Shown: in pieces, positions 1 to 7,585 of the stretch
How the letters are laid out: each line of letters starts with the position of its first letter
How positions within the stretch are numbered: the stretch's first letter is position 1
Source of the DNA: Gryganskiella cystojenkinii
Taxonomy: Eukaryota; Mortierellomycota; Mortierellomycetes; Mortierellales; Mortierellaceae
DNA: 12,818 nucleotides
Direction of reading: 5' to 3'
NCBI GenBank assembly: GCA_015852425.1
Contig: JAAAIG010000421.1
Location: 19,312 to 32,129, forward strand
Position numbers and translations under genes: made by a program
Notes under the pieces: generated by a model
Database searches by the model: none
The model's input: only the letters and a program-made list of their open reading frames with translations
What the model was told of the DNA's origin: nothing

Positions 1-202
1 AGGAGCACGCTGAGCCCGATGGCGTCTGCGAGAGAAGAGCCGGCGGCTGCCCTCCTCCTATTCTCACCTAAGAAAGCTTCAGGTCTAAGGAGCTAAATCT
101 CAGGATTGATATAAAGCAGAAGCGGGTCTGATGTTCATTAAACTCAATCGATGTCTTTTGTTCCTGAAATGTACATGAGTATCTGGTTGTCATGAAGATT
201 AC
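1..202. other. Left edge, no supportable gene
   Basis: The first 60 bases are clearly more GC-rich than what follows. A plus-strand frame is open from base 1 to a TAA at 94-96 and would encode a Ser/Ala/Pro-rich tail, so this could be the 3' end of a gene that lies mostly outside the window. An acceptor-like CTCGCAG on the minus strand is an alternative reading. About 30 codons without recognisable similarity cannot decide between them. Bases 97-202 are AT-rich and show nothing. Confidence 0.2.
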
Positions 203-610
203 ATGTCGTTTGATGCTTCGTCTATGAATAGAAAAGGCAACCCTCGGTTCTGTCTACACCAAAAATTGTTTGCTATTGCTTGCATTGCCATCTCAACTCT
301 GCTGCTTCAACAACATTTTTTGAACAGTACTCACACTGTCACAAGACAAGACCTCCGTTCTGACACAAGAAGGGTACAACCCCAGGACGGTTCCACAGTC
401 GCCAGCTCCTACCGAGATCATGACCCACCGGTCTCAATAGCCTTTGAGAGTACCTCGTTGGTCACAATAAATAGTCTTAAATACCCTCGTAATTCCGTCA
501 TGAAAACACCAGCTTCTTTCCACCATTATTTACCTTGTGCTTTTACACCTAGCCTCACCTTTTTCTTCAACATCTCTTGCACAGCATCCTCACTTTCCTT
601 CATACCTTGA
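203..610 (+). CDS. Hypothetical ORF with N-terminal membrane anchor
   Basis: This is a 135-codon ORF that I do not recognise. The N terminus is basic (R10, K11, R15, H19, K21), followed by a hydrophobic stretch at about residues 22-35 and then a polar stem with a possible N-glycosylation site (N41-S-T). That is the layout of a type II membrane protein such as a Golgi glycosyltransferase, with the anchor at the start and the catalytic domain after it. No catalytic domain follows in this ORF. From about residue 95 the sequence looks like intron or non-coding DNA: GTAATT at 488 and a pyrimidine tract ending in CACAG at 582 would make a plausible 96-nt intron, but the joined frame still stops at 608-610. 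It may be the first exon of a decayed gene, or chance. Confidence 0.22.
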   Translation: MSFDASSMNRKGNPRFCLHQKLFAIACIAISTLLLQQHFLNSTHTVTRQDLRSDTRRVQPQDGSTVASSYRDHDPPVSIAFESTSLVTINSLKYPRNSVMKTPASFHHYLPCAFTPSLTFFFNISCTASSLSFIP

Positions 611-659
611 TATCAAATCCTGCTGTCGATCTTAAAGGTATAACAACCCCATATGATAG

Positions 660-1612
660 GAGGAAGCTGGCTTGTGGCATTTGCTTTTTGACCCTTCGAT
701 GTCCGCTCCTTCTCCCTGCATCAAATCCGTTGGACGGTTTGTCGATGCTTTGTTCGCCTGCACTAATATTTTTTTCTCTTGAGAGGTGCCAACATCGCGG
801 CGGCGCACTCACCCCATCCGATCAGTGGCACTCACTTTGGATGTCTTAGAGCGTGAATATGCATACGATTCTGGAAGACAGCAAGGAAGTTCGCGGGAAA
901 TTAATACCTTCTTTTTCCTGCAATTTTACAACACAACCATTGACGAAGTGCGGAGTCATCTTGGTGCAGAATCCTTGCGCGTCTGGGTGGAGGACTGTGA
1001 ATGGGGGTTCCTTGAACGCACGATCGCTGAGTACGAGGCGCTCCGAACAGACCTTTTTTCAGTGGTGACCGCGAAACTGCTACTCTCGGAGACATCTTCC
1101 AAGGGGCCATGGGGTGAGCAGAAACCTTGGGTCGCACTGTCAAGCTCGAGAGACTTTAAGTTGTATCATAATATCACGGATTCACAGAGTCGAGGAGACT
1201 GACAGTCGTTCAACAAGAACATGAACGGGACTGGAGATGAGGAGTAGTCATTAAGAATGCTGATGGCGCGCAATTCGCATACATACATATGCGTTTTTCG
1301 CGGACAGGAATAACCGAGGCTGTTGGGTGGACCCAGAAGGCCAAGAGAAAAACTCTTATGGTTTCAAGGAGTTCATGCTTCCATCTAAATTCATGACAAA
1401 GGAGGAAAAGAACTGGGTTCAAGAAAAAAAAAGATGCAAAAGAGAGGGAGAGGGATAAAGAGGCAAAGACAAGGGATATTACGGAGAAAGATGGGGGAGT
1501 GAACAAAAAAAGTCCGACTTGCGCGTGGCACAAGAAGTCCCGTTCCGGTAACTCGGATGACTCCTTTGCTGTAGAATCCGCTGTGCTGTGTCGGATTGCG
1601 AGGCTGGGATAG
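660..1612 (+). pseudogene. Frame-broken coding-like region, unknown family
   Basis: Three consecutive plus-strand stretches read like protein but in different frames. The first runs from about 660 to 1202 and is broken by a TGA at 780-782; it includes a Trp/Glu-rich part (RVWVEDCEWGFLERTIAEYE). The second runs from 1264 to 1458 and contains WVDPEGQEKNSYGFKEF. The third runs from about 1430 to 1612 and is highly charged (KDAKERERDKEAK). The second and third would join across a run of nine A at about 1424-1432, a typical slip site. An ATAG before 660 could be a splice acceptor, so a multi-exon gene is not fully excluded. I do not recognise the family. It may belong with the membrane-anchored ORF upstream, but no splice path joins them in frame. 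Confidence 0.3.
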
Positions 1613-2068
1613 ACCCATCAAGACTTGAGGAGGCTGGGGAATGATCCACGATGGGAAACATTAAGGAAAGGGTAAAAAAATAGAGGGACACAGGAAAGAA
1701 GCAAAACTCCACTATCTAGGTCCTTTTACCTAGCACTGTTGATTGGTTGGCTTTAATGCCCACGATTACAGCGACTTGCCTCCTAAGTTAGCGCGTCTTT
1801 GCAAGCTGACACTGATGCGAGGGGTAAGACAATAACGACGGGCGTGAATAGAGCTTGGCTGAAAACCAGAGCGATACACAACACGTATAAAGGATGAATA
1901 CAACCTACAAATATCCCGGTATGTGTATATAGCCCACTTTTTCCTTCGACAATCGTTTCCACTCGTCCTATTTCTGAAGTCTTTTGAAAACAAGTACGGA
2001 ATCGACCTTTGTGTTTCTCGTCAAACAATCCTTATTCATACTGACATACGATTACATGACAGATATGA
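1613..2068. other. Intergenic, no gene seen
   Basis: I see no coding sequence or RNA gene here. TATA-like strings occur at about 1887-1892 (TATAAA) and 1926-1931 (TATATA), upstream of the cysteine-rich remnant and on the same strand, so they could be relics of its promoter. Short ORFs on both strands have no recognisable motifs. Confidence 0.3.
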
Positions 2069-2653
2069 TGTGGTATTATCGGATTTGACTGCGTTGCTGA
2101 TAATGACAAGTCTTGTCACAGTTGCCCACCCCAATGCCTTGGCCAGGCTCTCGGAGTGACTATCAAGGCAAGGTTATTTCAAACTCCAGGTGAAATCCTA
2201 TACACCAGTGGCTGTGTGGCAGGAGATCTTTTTCGAAAAGTTGATTTGCAGTGCAGATCAAAGAATGGCAGCCCAAATCTGGAGAAGACCAGCGTTCTCC
2301 AGAGCAACATTATTTGCCAAGAGGGATCAATAGGGGTGTGGTATTGGGAGCGGTCTGCAACTGCGCTGCTCCCCGTCAAGGATTCGACATGTTTGGGGAC
2401 ATCGGGTGGGACGAAGGAGCATGCCAACAAAAGTCATGCGGCAAGTGTGGCGAACCGGCTGTCGTGACGCTGGCCGTCTATGGCATATGTTACAGAAAGG
2501 GCAGGCAGCGGCCTTTGTTACTGTGAAGAAGGCAGAAAATGTACCCAGGACAGTGACTGTCCGAACTTACAATTTTGTAGGCTGTCAATTGACAAATTTT
2601 ATTCCAGGAGGGGTGTTGCATCGACCCTCTGCTGCCACCTTTGTCACCAATAA
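2069..2653 (+). pseudogene. Remnant of a cysteine-rich, probably extracellular protein
   Basis: The plus strand reads as cysteine-rich protein through three blocks. Block one (2069 to about 2335) has eight Cys codons, including SCHSCPPQC near its start. Block two (about 2335-2503) lies in another frame and has six, including VCNCAAPRQG and CQQKSCGKCG. Block three (2504-2650) returns to the first frame and has eight, including CYCEEGRKCTQDSDCPNLQFC, ending in a TAA at 2651-2653. About 22 Cys in roughly 190 codons, closely spaced and carried on through two frame changes, is not expected by chance. The CTQDSDC type of spacing occurs in disulfide-rich extracellular modules. No start codon, signal peptide or splice sites repair the frame breaks, so I call it a pseudogene; sequence errors or unseen introns are alternatives. 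The foldback element starts three bases after the stop. I cannot name the family. Confidence 0.42.
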
Positions 2654-2655
2654 TA

Positions 2656-3021
2656 GTTCTTCCCCACACAAAAGTTGACCGGTCGGTTGGTCGGTCGCGT
2701 ATCTTTATCAAAAACGGAAGTGCGACCAGGATTTCGTTTGAAAGCGACCAGCTTTCCTTTTCTGGGGTGGCGACCAGCGACCAACTACTATAAAAGGCGA
2801 AATGACCAGGTTGCGTTCAAACCTGAAACCTGGTCGCAAATCTCCATATTTTTTAAAAAATCCCTGTTGCTCGTCGCCCATGCTATCGAGAGTCAAGAGA
2901 GCAGTGTCTATCGATCGAGCAGAACAATAGCCCTACACAAACTTGAGATGGTTGGACGAGCACAGACAAAAATAGGTTTGCGACCGACCGACCGATCGAC
3001 CAACTCAAGTTTGTGTAGGAC
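2656..3021. mobile_element. Foldback / MITE-like non-autonomous DNA element
   Basis: The ends are inverted repeats: 2663-2698 (starting CCCACACAAAAGTTGACC) matches the reverse complement of 2980-3019 (starting CCTACACAAACTTGAG), best over the inner part GGTCGGTYGGTCGGTCGC. TA lies just outside both ends (2654-2655 and 3022-3023), as expected for a Tc1/mariner-type TA target site, although the outermost bases differ between the ends. A second, inner pair of inverted arms, imperfect, lies at about 2722-2755 and 2799-2837 (GCGACCAGG and relatives). The whole element is packed with GGTCG/CGACC. It encodes no transposase, so it would depend on an autonomous relative. The type assignment is inference; the inverted repeats can be read directly. 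Confidence 0.55.
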
Positions 3022-3023
3022 TA
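2928..3023. repeat. 96-bp inverted-repeat hairpin bounded by TA
   Basis: The start of 2928-2950 (TAGCCCTACACAAACTTGAG) is nearly identical to the reverse complement of 3001-3023 (TAGTCCTACACAAACTTGAG), giving arms of about 24 bp with two differences, each with TA at its outer end. It forms the right end of the larger foldback element and shares its right repeat. It could be a separate short MITE, or a duplicated end produced by rearrangement. Confidence 0.6.
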
Positions 3024-3040
3024 TAATAATAATAATAATA
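3024..3040 (+). repeat. TAA microsatellite
   Basis: Between five and six TAA units directly abut the TA at the right end of the foldback element. Insertion into, or growth of, an AT-rich target is a simple explanation. Confidence 0.85.
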
Positions 3041-3400
3041 CATAACGTCTTGCCTATCTGTCGTCTCCTTGATTCTTCGGTGACGCTAAACATCCCCGCC
3101 TTATAGAAAAGAAATGTTAATGCAGGTGAACAAATCAACAACGCGTCTGGTGAATTTTAATGAAGGAAGAGAGAAAGAGTCGACATCGAAGGATCATAAG
3201 CAACGTCGCCATGAACGCTTGACTGCTGCCGCAGGCCGCATAATCGAGCTACAAATCGAGCCTGCTTGTTTTCTAAATGTTTATTTTCGTCTTCAAGTCT
3301 GCTGCTTGTACAAATCCTTATCAGGAGACAAGTCCTTGGCCCAAAGGATGTCCTCTCGACCAAGTTCTTGAAACAAACAATTTCAGTCAAGGAAACTAAA
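3041..3400. other. Intergenic, no gene seen
   Basis: This stretch separates the foldback element from the NOP56 3' end. An 85-codon plus-strand ORF (3114-3371) and an overlapping minus-strand ORF show no motif or family resemblance. No tRNA-like B box or other RNA gene was seen. Confidence 0.35.
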
Positions 3401-3425
3401 AGTGAGTATAGTTTATGCATGTTTT

Positions 3426-3431
3426 TTTAAT
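3426..3431 (-). terminator. Candidate poly(A) signal of NOP56 (ATTAAA)
   Basis: On the minus strand ATTAAA lies about 140 nt past the NOP56 stop codon, after a T-rich stretch. It is the common one-base variant of AATAAA. The match is short, so it is suggestive only. Confidence 0.4.
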
Positions 3432-3570
3432 GATTGCAAACAGAAATATGATGAAAATGAGAAAAGTAGAAAATAAAGAACAAAATGAGAAAAATGAGAG
3501 GAAGAGGTCCGAGAAGATGTGGTTGAGTGTGAGGGTGGTGTATACAAAGAAAAATGGACGAAGACTACAT

Positions 3571-5628
3571 TTACTTCTTCTCCTTCTTCTCCTTCTTCTC
3601 CTTCTTTTCCTTCTTCTCCTTCTTATCCTCCTTCTTGTCCTCCTTCTTGCTCTTCTTAGCCTTGGGCTCATTATCATCCGCCTTTCTCTTTTTGCTCTTC
3701 GATGATGACTCTTCATCATCACCAACAGCATCCTTCAATCCATCGAGGACCTTCTTCATGGTATCAGCGTTCTTGGAAGGGGTGGCGCCGGTCTCGTAAA
3801 ACTCGAGACGCTCCTCGACCTGCTCCTTCATCGCCTCACCAAACTTGGTCGTGGGCAATTCACTGAAGCAATCAATACGGGAGGCGATCGAGCACTTGTT
3901 GGCAACGAAACGGGAGATACGACCCTTGTTCTTGGCACCAGCACGTCCAATGAACGAGGAGTGGTAGATCAAACCGTACTTGGGCGTGTTGCCCTTGGTC
4001 TTCAAAGCACGGAAGAGAGCCTTTTCAGCTCCGAGAATCTGGACAGTCGAGGCAGGATATTTCGAGAGGTTGGTAAGCGAACCAGCGTGGGAGATCAAAC
4101 GGGCACCGACCATCTCACCGATCAAAGCAGACAAGTTAGGGGCGACGTTGTTCATCTTGGAGATCAAGTACTCGTGCAACTTCTTTCTGTAGTCGGACAA
4201 ATCGATGACGCGCTTGGCAAAGTTCTCAATGTTGATCATGTCAATCTCGGAAATGTCGGTACCCATGGAAGCACGGGCAGCGTCAATGATCTGCTGAGCC
4301 TGGGTAGCATCACCGGTGATCTCCTCCAAAGCCTCCAACTTGTTCTCGGAAAGATCGCTCTTGTTCTTGATGAGCTGGGCAAGCTTGGCAAACTTGTAGT
4401 TATCGTTGACAATCTTGACGAGCTCGGGGAAGTGCCACGAGTACCACTCTCTGTTTGATTTCAAGAGAAATAAAAAGAAAGAGTCAGTTTCACAGACCAA
4501 AAATGACTACAATAGATATTCTTCCAGCTCGGGCGAGAACACTTGAGATTTGACACATAGTAAAACATTACCTGATGCGCATAGCAAAGGTGTTGACATC
4601 CTTGTCCATCTGATCCAAGAGAGCAATAGCCTGGATGATCATGTTGTCGGAACGGTGAACGTTGAACTTGACCTTGCCACGGGAGTAACTGTGACCCAAA
4701 CCGAGCTGAGCACGCTCGAGATCGCCCTCCTTAAGCTGCTTCAAGAGCTTGTCGCCAAACAAACGGACACCACGAACGAGATCCAAGACAATCTCACTGG
4801 CATCGACATCGTATCCGAGACCCTCCTTGATGGATCCAGCAAGGGACTTTTCGGTGACACCCAAGACAACCTTGGACTTCTTGCCGGGCTTGGGGAGGTT
4901 CATCTCCAAGAAAGCCTTCAAGTGGTCGTTCATGATACCTGATCAATTGCCCAAATCAAAGTATGTGTCGCGTTGTGAGTTGATGTCGGTCGGCGATGTT
5001 GGTTGATGTGTATTGTGAGAGATGAGTTCAATTGAGCCAAGAGTCGAAAGTCATAGAGCCGTTGGTAGAAGGAGTAGAGATGATAGATTTTGTCGTTAGT
5101 AAAACACGTAAGTAAAAACCAGCATAGCGAAGAATATGATGGGTCCATGATCAAGCAAGTAGGGGTATCGTCTAAAGAGAAGACAGGCGTTACCTTCAGA
5201 GACATCGTTCATGTTCTCGAGAGCGTGGGCAGCGCTCTTGAAGGGGGCAAAGGACTTGAGCTTGACCATCTTGCCAAACTTTGTGAGATCAGTAGCGGCA
5301 TCGCAGACATCGGCGAGCTTGGAGCCAATCTCCTCGGATTCCAAACGCTCAAAGAGAGCATACCCGGAGGAGCTCTCGTACAAGAAGTAGTTGACCTATA
5401 AGGTGCGCGGTGATGGTATGGTATGGGAATGGATTAGTTGTCAGGATGTCATTGATGGTTCAATCGTGTGGGCAGGAAGGTTGCTTTGGTGGCTGAGATA
5501 TGAGGTTGTCTATCAGTTGGGGCTGCTGTACGATGGATGTAAAAGAATGGATATTCCGAGAAAGAGAAATTGCCAATGAACCAGTCCTGCTTTGCATGCA
5601 TGGTTGTGATGGGTAGATGCATTACCAT
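3571..5628 (-). CDS. NOP56: Nop56, core protein of box C/D snoRNPs
   Basis: Nop56 (yeast Nop56/Sik1) is a nucleolar scaffold that works with Nop58, fibrillarin and Snu13 in box C/D snoRNPs, guiding rRNA 2'-O-methylation and pre-rRNA processing. The four exons are 5626-5628, 5194-5395, 4572-4938 and 3571-4450, giving 483 aa. Exon 1 is only the ATG, followed directly by GTAATG; exon 2 then reads [16 protein letters not shown], the family N terminus. The Nop5-type N-terminal domain spans about residues 3-70. [20 protein letters not shown] and [10 protein letters not shown] (from residue 192) lie in the central coiled-coil part. The Nop RNA-binding domain includes [12 protein letters not shown] (from 292) and [20 protein letters not shown] (from 331). 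The tail (about 429-483) is acidic then Lys-rich, with KSKKRK and KKE repeats. ENMNDVSEG and [14 protein letters not shown] favour Nop56 over Nop58. Introns are 230, 255 and 121 nt with branch-like ACTAATC, CTCAC and CTGAC. The first exon is the least certain part. Confidence 0.95.
3574..3648 (-). repeat. Coding KKE/KKED microsatellite in the NOP56 tail
   Basis: The last 25 codons of NOP56 are Lys-Lys-Glu/Asp units, seen on the plus strand as repeated CTTCTTCTC/CTTCTTGTC. A Lys/Glu-rich C terminus is a known trait of Nop56 and Nop58 in yeasts and animals. The simple repeat makes length variation between strains likely. Confidence 0.85.
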
Positions 5629-5700
5629 TTGAATATGGATGTGATGGAGGGAGGAAGGAGGGTGAGGAGAGGAGAGGGATTGATGCGAATGGGTCTCTGT
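5629..5700 (-). promoter_or_regulatory. NOP56 leader with pyrimidine tract
   Basis: Immediately upstream of the proposed NOP56 ATG the minus strand is a C/T-rich stretch (about 5636-5690, with repeated CCTCTCCTC and CCTCCTTCC). Such tracts often sit at the transcription start of strongly expressed fungal genes. A second good donor-like site, CTG|GTAAGA, lies further upstream at about 5718-5724, so a spliced 5' leader is also possible. No TATA box is evident. Confidence 0.35.
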
Positions 5701-5865
5701 GTTTCTTTTTTTTTTTCTTACCAGAAAACTGTTGTTTACTTCAAAATCGCAGTATGTACTAAAATCCAAAATTCTGTCACGGGACAAGCAGATGGGGAAC
5801 CTGGAACCAGGGACTGAACGCCTTTTTTTCCGCATCCGTTCGACCTTTTGGGAACAAGTAAAATC

Positions 5866-5886
5866 ACTCACTCCCACTGAGTGAGT
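5866..5886. repeat. Perfect 8-bp palindrome with 5-nt spacer
   Basis: ACTCACTC (5866-5873) is the exact reverse complement of GAGTGAGT (5879-5886), separated by CCACT. It lies about 240 bp upstream of the NOP56 start codon and about 160 bp past the RPS25 poly(A) signals. It could be a dimeric transcription-factor site, but the function is unknown. Confidence 0.4.
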
Positions 5887-6048
5887 TCACACAACATCGA
5901 CGGAAAAGCAACCCCCCGTTGTGGCAAACACATACATGCACAAATCCTCTCTTGGTTCGTTCTCGTCAATTTCCATTATTCCCTCATACAAAATGTCTTT
6001 TTGCACCTTTTTTTTCCTGCTTTGTCTGGTTGTTTTTTAGAGAGAGTT

Positions 6049-6091
6049 TTTAATGAAGATAAACAAAAAGTTTGTGGAGATTTGATTTATT
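6049..6091 (-). terminator. RPS25 poly(A) signals
   Basis: AATAAA at 6086-6091 on the minus strand overlaps the RPS25 stop codon (GAA TAA A), and ATTAAA follows at 6049-6054, in front of a T-rich minus-strand region. The second is better placed for an ordinary 3' UTR; the first would give a very short one. Confidence 0.45.
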
Positions 6092-7585
6092 CCTCATCGG
6101 CGGCCTTCTTGGCAGGGGCCTTCTTCTCCTCCTCGACAGCGGTGGCACGGGTGTAGATCCACTGGGCACCGTGGGTGGAGACGGGGACAATGAGACCCTG
6201 GGCAGCCAACTCGCGGATAGCGAAACGGGCCAAGGAACCGTTGACACGGAGACGGTCAACAAGGACCGAGGGGGAAACCAACTTGTAGGTGGGGACCTCC
6301 TTCATGAGCTTGTCGTAGGTGGTCTTGTCGAGGACGACGGCGTTGTTGGCCTTGTCCTTAACCTTTCCCTTGGACCATTTCTGTTCATTATTGATAATAT
6401 AAAAGGATGAGTTAGATATCATGATCTGTCATAAAAAAGACAAGGCGTCCAGTAACAGAGGGCAGTCAACCACTCCAATGTGTCCCTATGTCTTGAGGGT
6501 GTCCATGGAAAAATTGCTCTTTCAAGTCTGCAGATGATACAGCATAGACAGTCTAGTCGATCTGAGTGGTAGTCGTCCGAGAATCGTTCCGTATTGACCA
6601 GCGTCAATAAAAGTCCATAACAAAAAAAACCTCCTCGCGAATTAACGCAAGCATCCAAAGGATCGAAGCTGTTGACACAAAGTTCTTCGTTTAAGTCGTC
6701 CCTGCCAACACTATCCATGCTTCACAACCTGTTGAATATTTCCATGTTATCCTGAAAAAGAGCTGTGGGGAGACAAAGGTGTAATACCTTTTTCTTGGCT
6801 TTGCCACCCGAGGATGACGTGGGCTTAGCAGCAACGTCCTTTTTGGCCTGTTGAAGAGGAAGGGAGGTAATAAATAATAAAGATTCCGATTAGTTTTCAA
6901 AGTCAAGTGATTGAGACGTAGAAAGAGGTGATGTCCCGTTTTCCTTATTGCCGGTTCCATCCGATTGAGACATAGCTCAGTCGGGTTGATGAGTGTTATC
7001 GAATGTATAGGTAGCCCCTTTCCCTCTGGGGGCCGAATCAATCTGTTGAAAAAGGAAAAGAGTGGACTACTACGCTGGACGATCGCTGCATCAGGTCACG
7101 ATGGTGCTCGTGGAGTGGTTTGGGGATTCGTTGGTGGTGCTCCGAGCTCCGCGGTACAAGTCAAAGTACAGTCGAGGAGATGTACGCATCCTTTCACTGG
7201 TTAAAGTCCATGACAGAAAAGGTGAAAGGTCGCCCAGGCTGGAATCATTACTAATAGTGGCGATGATGATTTTTTTCCGTTTCCGGTAATTATCCATCTG
7301 TGAGTAGCATTGGTCGGTATGTGTGATGGTGTCCTTGAGGTTGCTGGTGTCCGTTGATGCCGATGGATGGATGGATGGGAAGAAGCGCCGACAATGGATT
7401 CACTATGGTTTAGCTTAACGCACCATATTGTATGATTCAAAGAGGAGGTTCCTTTGTTCTCCAGAGAGAAATTCATTATAAACGATTTAATTTAAGGGGT
7501 GTGAAATTTTCTTGCTTTTCTCTTTTTTCAAAACGCGACCTGCCACTTTTTTCGACACCTCCCAACCACTTACCCTCACAGCCAT
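6087..7585 (-). CDS. RPS25: 40S ribosomal protein eS25
   Basis: eS25 is a small protein of the 40S head with a winged-helix fold, known for its role in IRES-driven initiation. The three exons are 7574-7585 (MAVR), 6788-6847 (20 codons) and 6087-6380 (97 codons plus TAA), giving 121 aa against about 108 in yeast and 125 in human. Exon 2 gives the Lys/Ala/Ser-rich N-terminal tail. Exon 3 starts [18 protein letters not shown], followed by [33 protein letters not shown] and the winged-helix end QWIYTRATA, with a Lys/Ala/Glu tail. All splices are phase 0. The donors are GTAAGT and GTATTA and both acceptors are AACAG; ACTAATC and CTAAC fit branch points. The start is supported by A at -3, G at +4 and the near-perfect donor just after it. 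An upstream out-of-frame ATG (7599-7601) overlaps it; joined to exon 2 that frame stops at once. Confidence 0.94.
6381..6787 (-). other. RPS25 intron 2 (407 nt)
   Basis: GTATTA...AACAG, with CTAAC as a likely branch point near 6415. The minus strand holds a 99-codon ORF (6419-6718) with several Cys but no recognised motif. A perfect 7-bp stem with a 4-nt loop (TATTGAC-CAGC-GTCAATA) lies at 6592-6609. No box C/D pair was found. I cannot judge an H/ACA RNA by eye. Confidence 0.75.
6848..7573 (-). other. RPS25 intron 1 (726 nt)
   Basis: GTAAGT...AACAG, with ACTAATC near 6888-6894 as branch point. It is the largest intron in the window and starts after the fourth codon, a position typical of ribosomal protein genes whose first intron carries regulatory signals or a snoRNA. 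I searched for TGATGA/CTGA pairs on the transcribed strand and found none. On the opposite strand TGATGA occurs at about 6987 and 7264 without a matching CTGA. Confidence 0.8.
7362..7378 (+). repeat. GATG tetranucleotide repeat
   Basis: About four GATG units lie inside RPS25 intron 1. It is an ordinary short microsatellite. Confidence 0.7.

Noticed and set aside
3415..3731. Leu-rich plus-strand and Arg-rich minus-strand ORFs over the NOP56 tail
   Set aside because: Both are other-frame readings of the KKE repeat.
3961..4458. 165-codon plus-strand ORF antisense to NOP56
   Set aside because: It lies wholly opposite the conserved Nop domain exon, and its Leu/Val/Gly/Asp-rich composition is what the reverse strand of biased NOP56 codons gives.
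4550..4942. 130-codon plus-strand ORF antisense to NOP56 exon 3
   Set aside because: It mirrors the conserved exon, and the boundaries match nothing else.
5441..5516. Box C/D-like RNA in NOP56 intron 1 (CTGATAG ... CTGA, about 75 nt)
   Set aside because: The C-box part reads TGATAG instead of TGATGA, so the required G-A pairs are missing, and there is no terminal stem.
3571..5628. Assignment as NOP58 instead of NOP56
   Set aside because: The N terminus, [25 protein letters not shown] and [25 protein letters not shown] context fit Nop56; Nop58 differs at these places.
6381..6422. RPS25 as a single-exon gene starting at the Met at 6422
   Set aside because: The residues before KWSKGK are not family-like and include an intron end (branch CTAAC and AACAG); exons 2 and 1 supply the proper Lys-rich N terminus.
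7263..7269. ATGATGA as a box C in RPS25 intron 1
   Set aside because: It is on the strand opposite to RPS25 and no CTGA follows within a normal distance.
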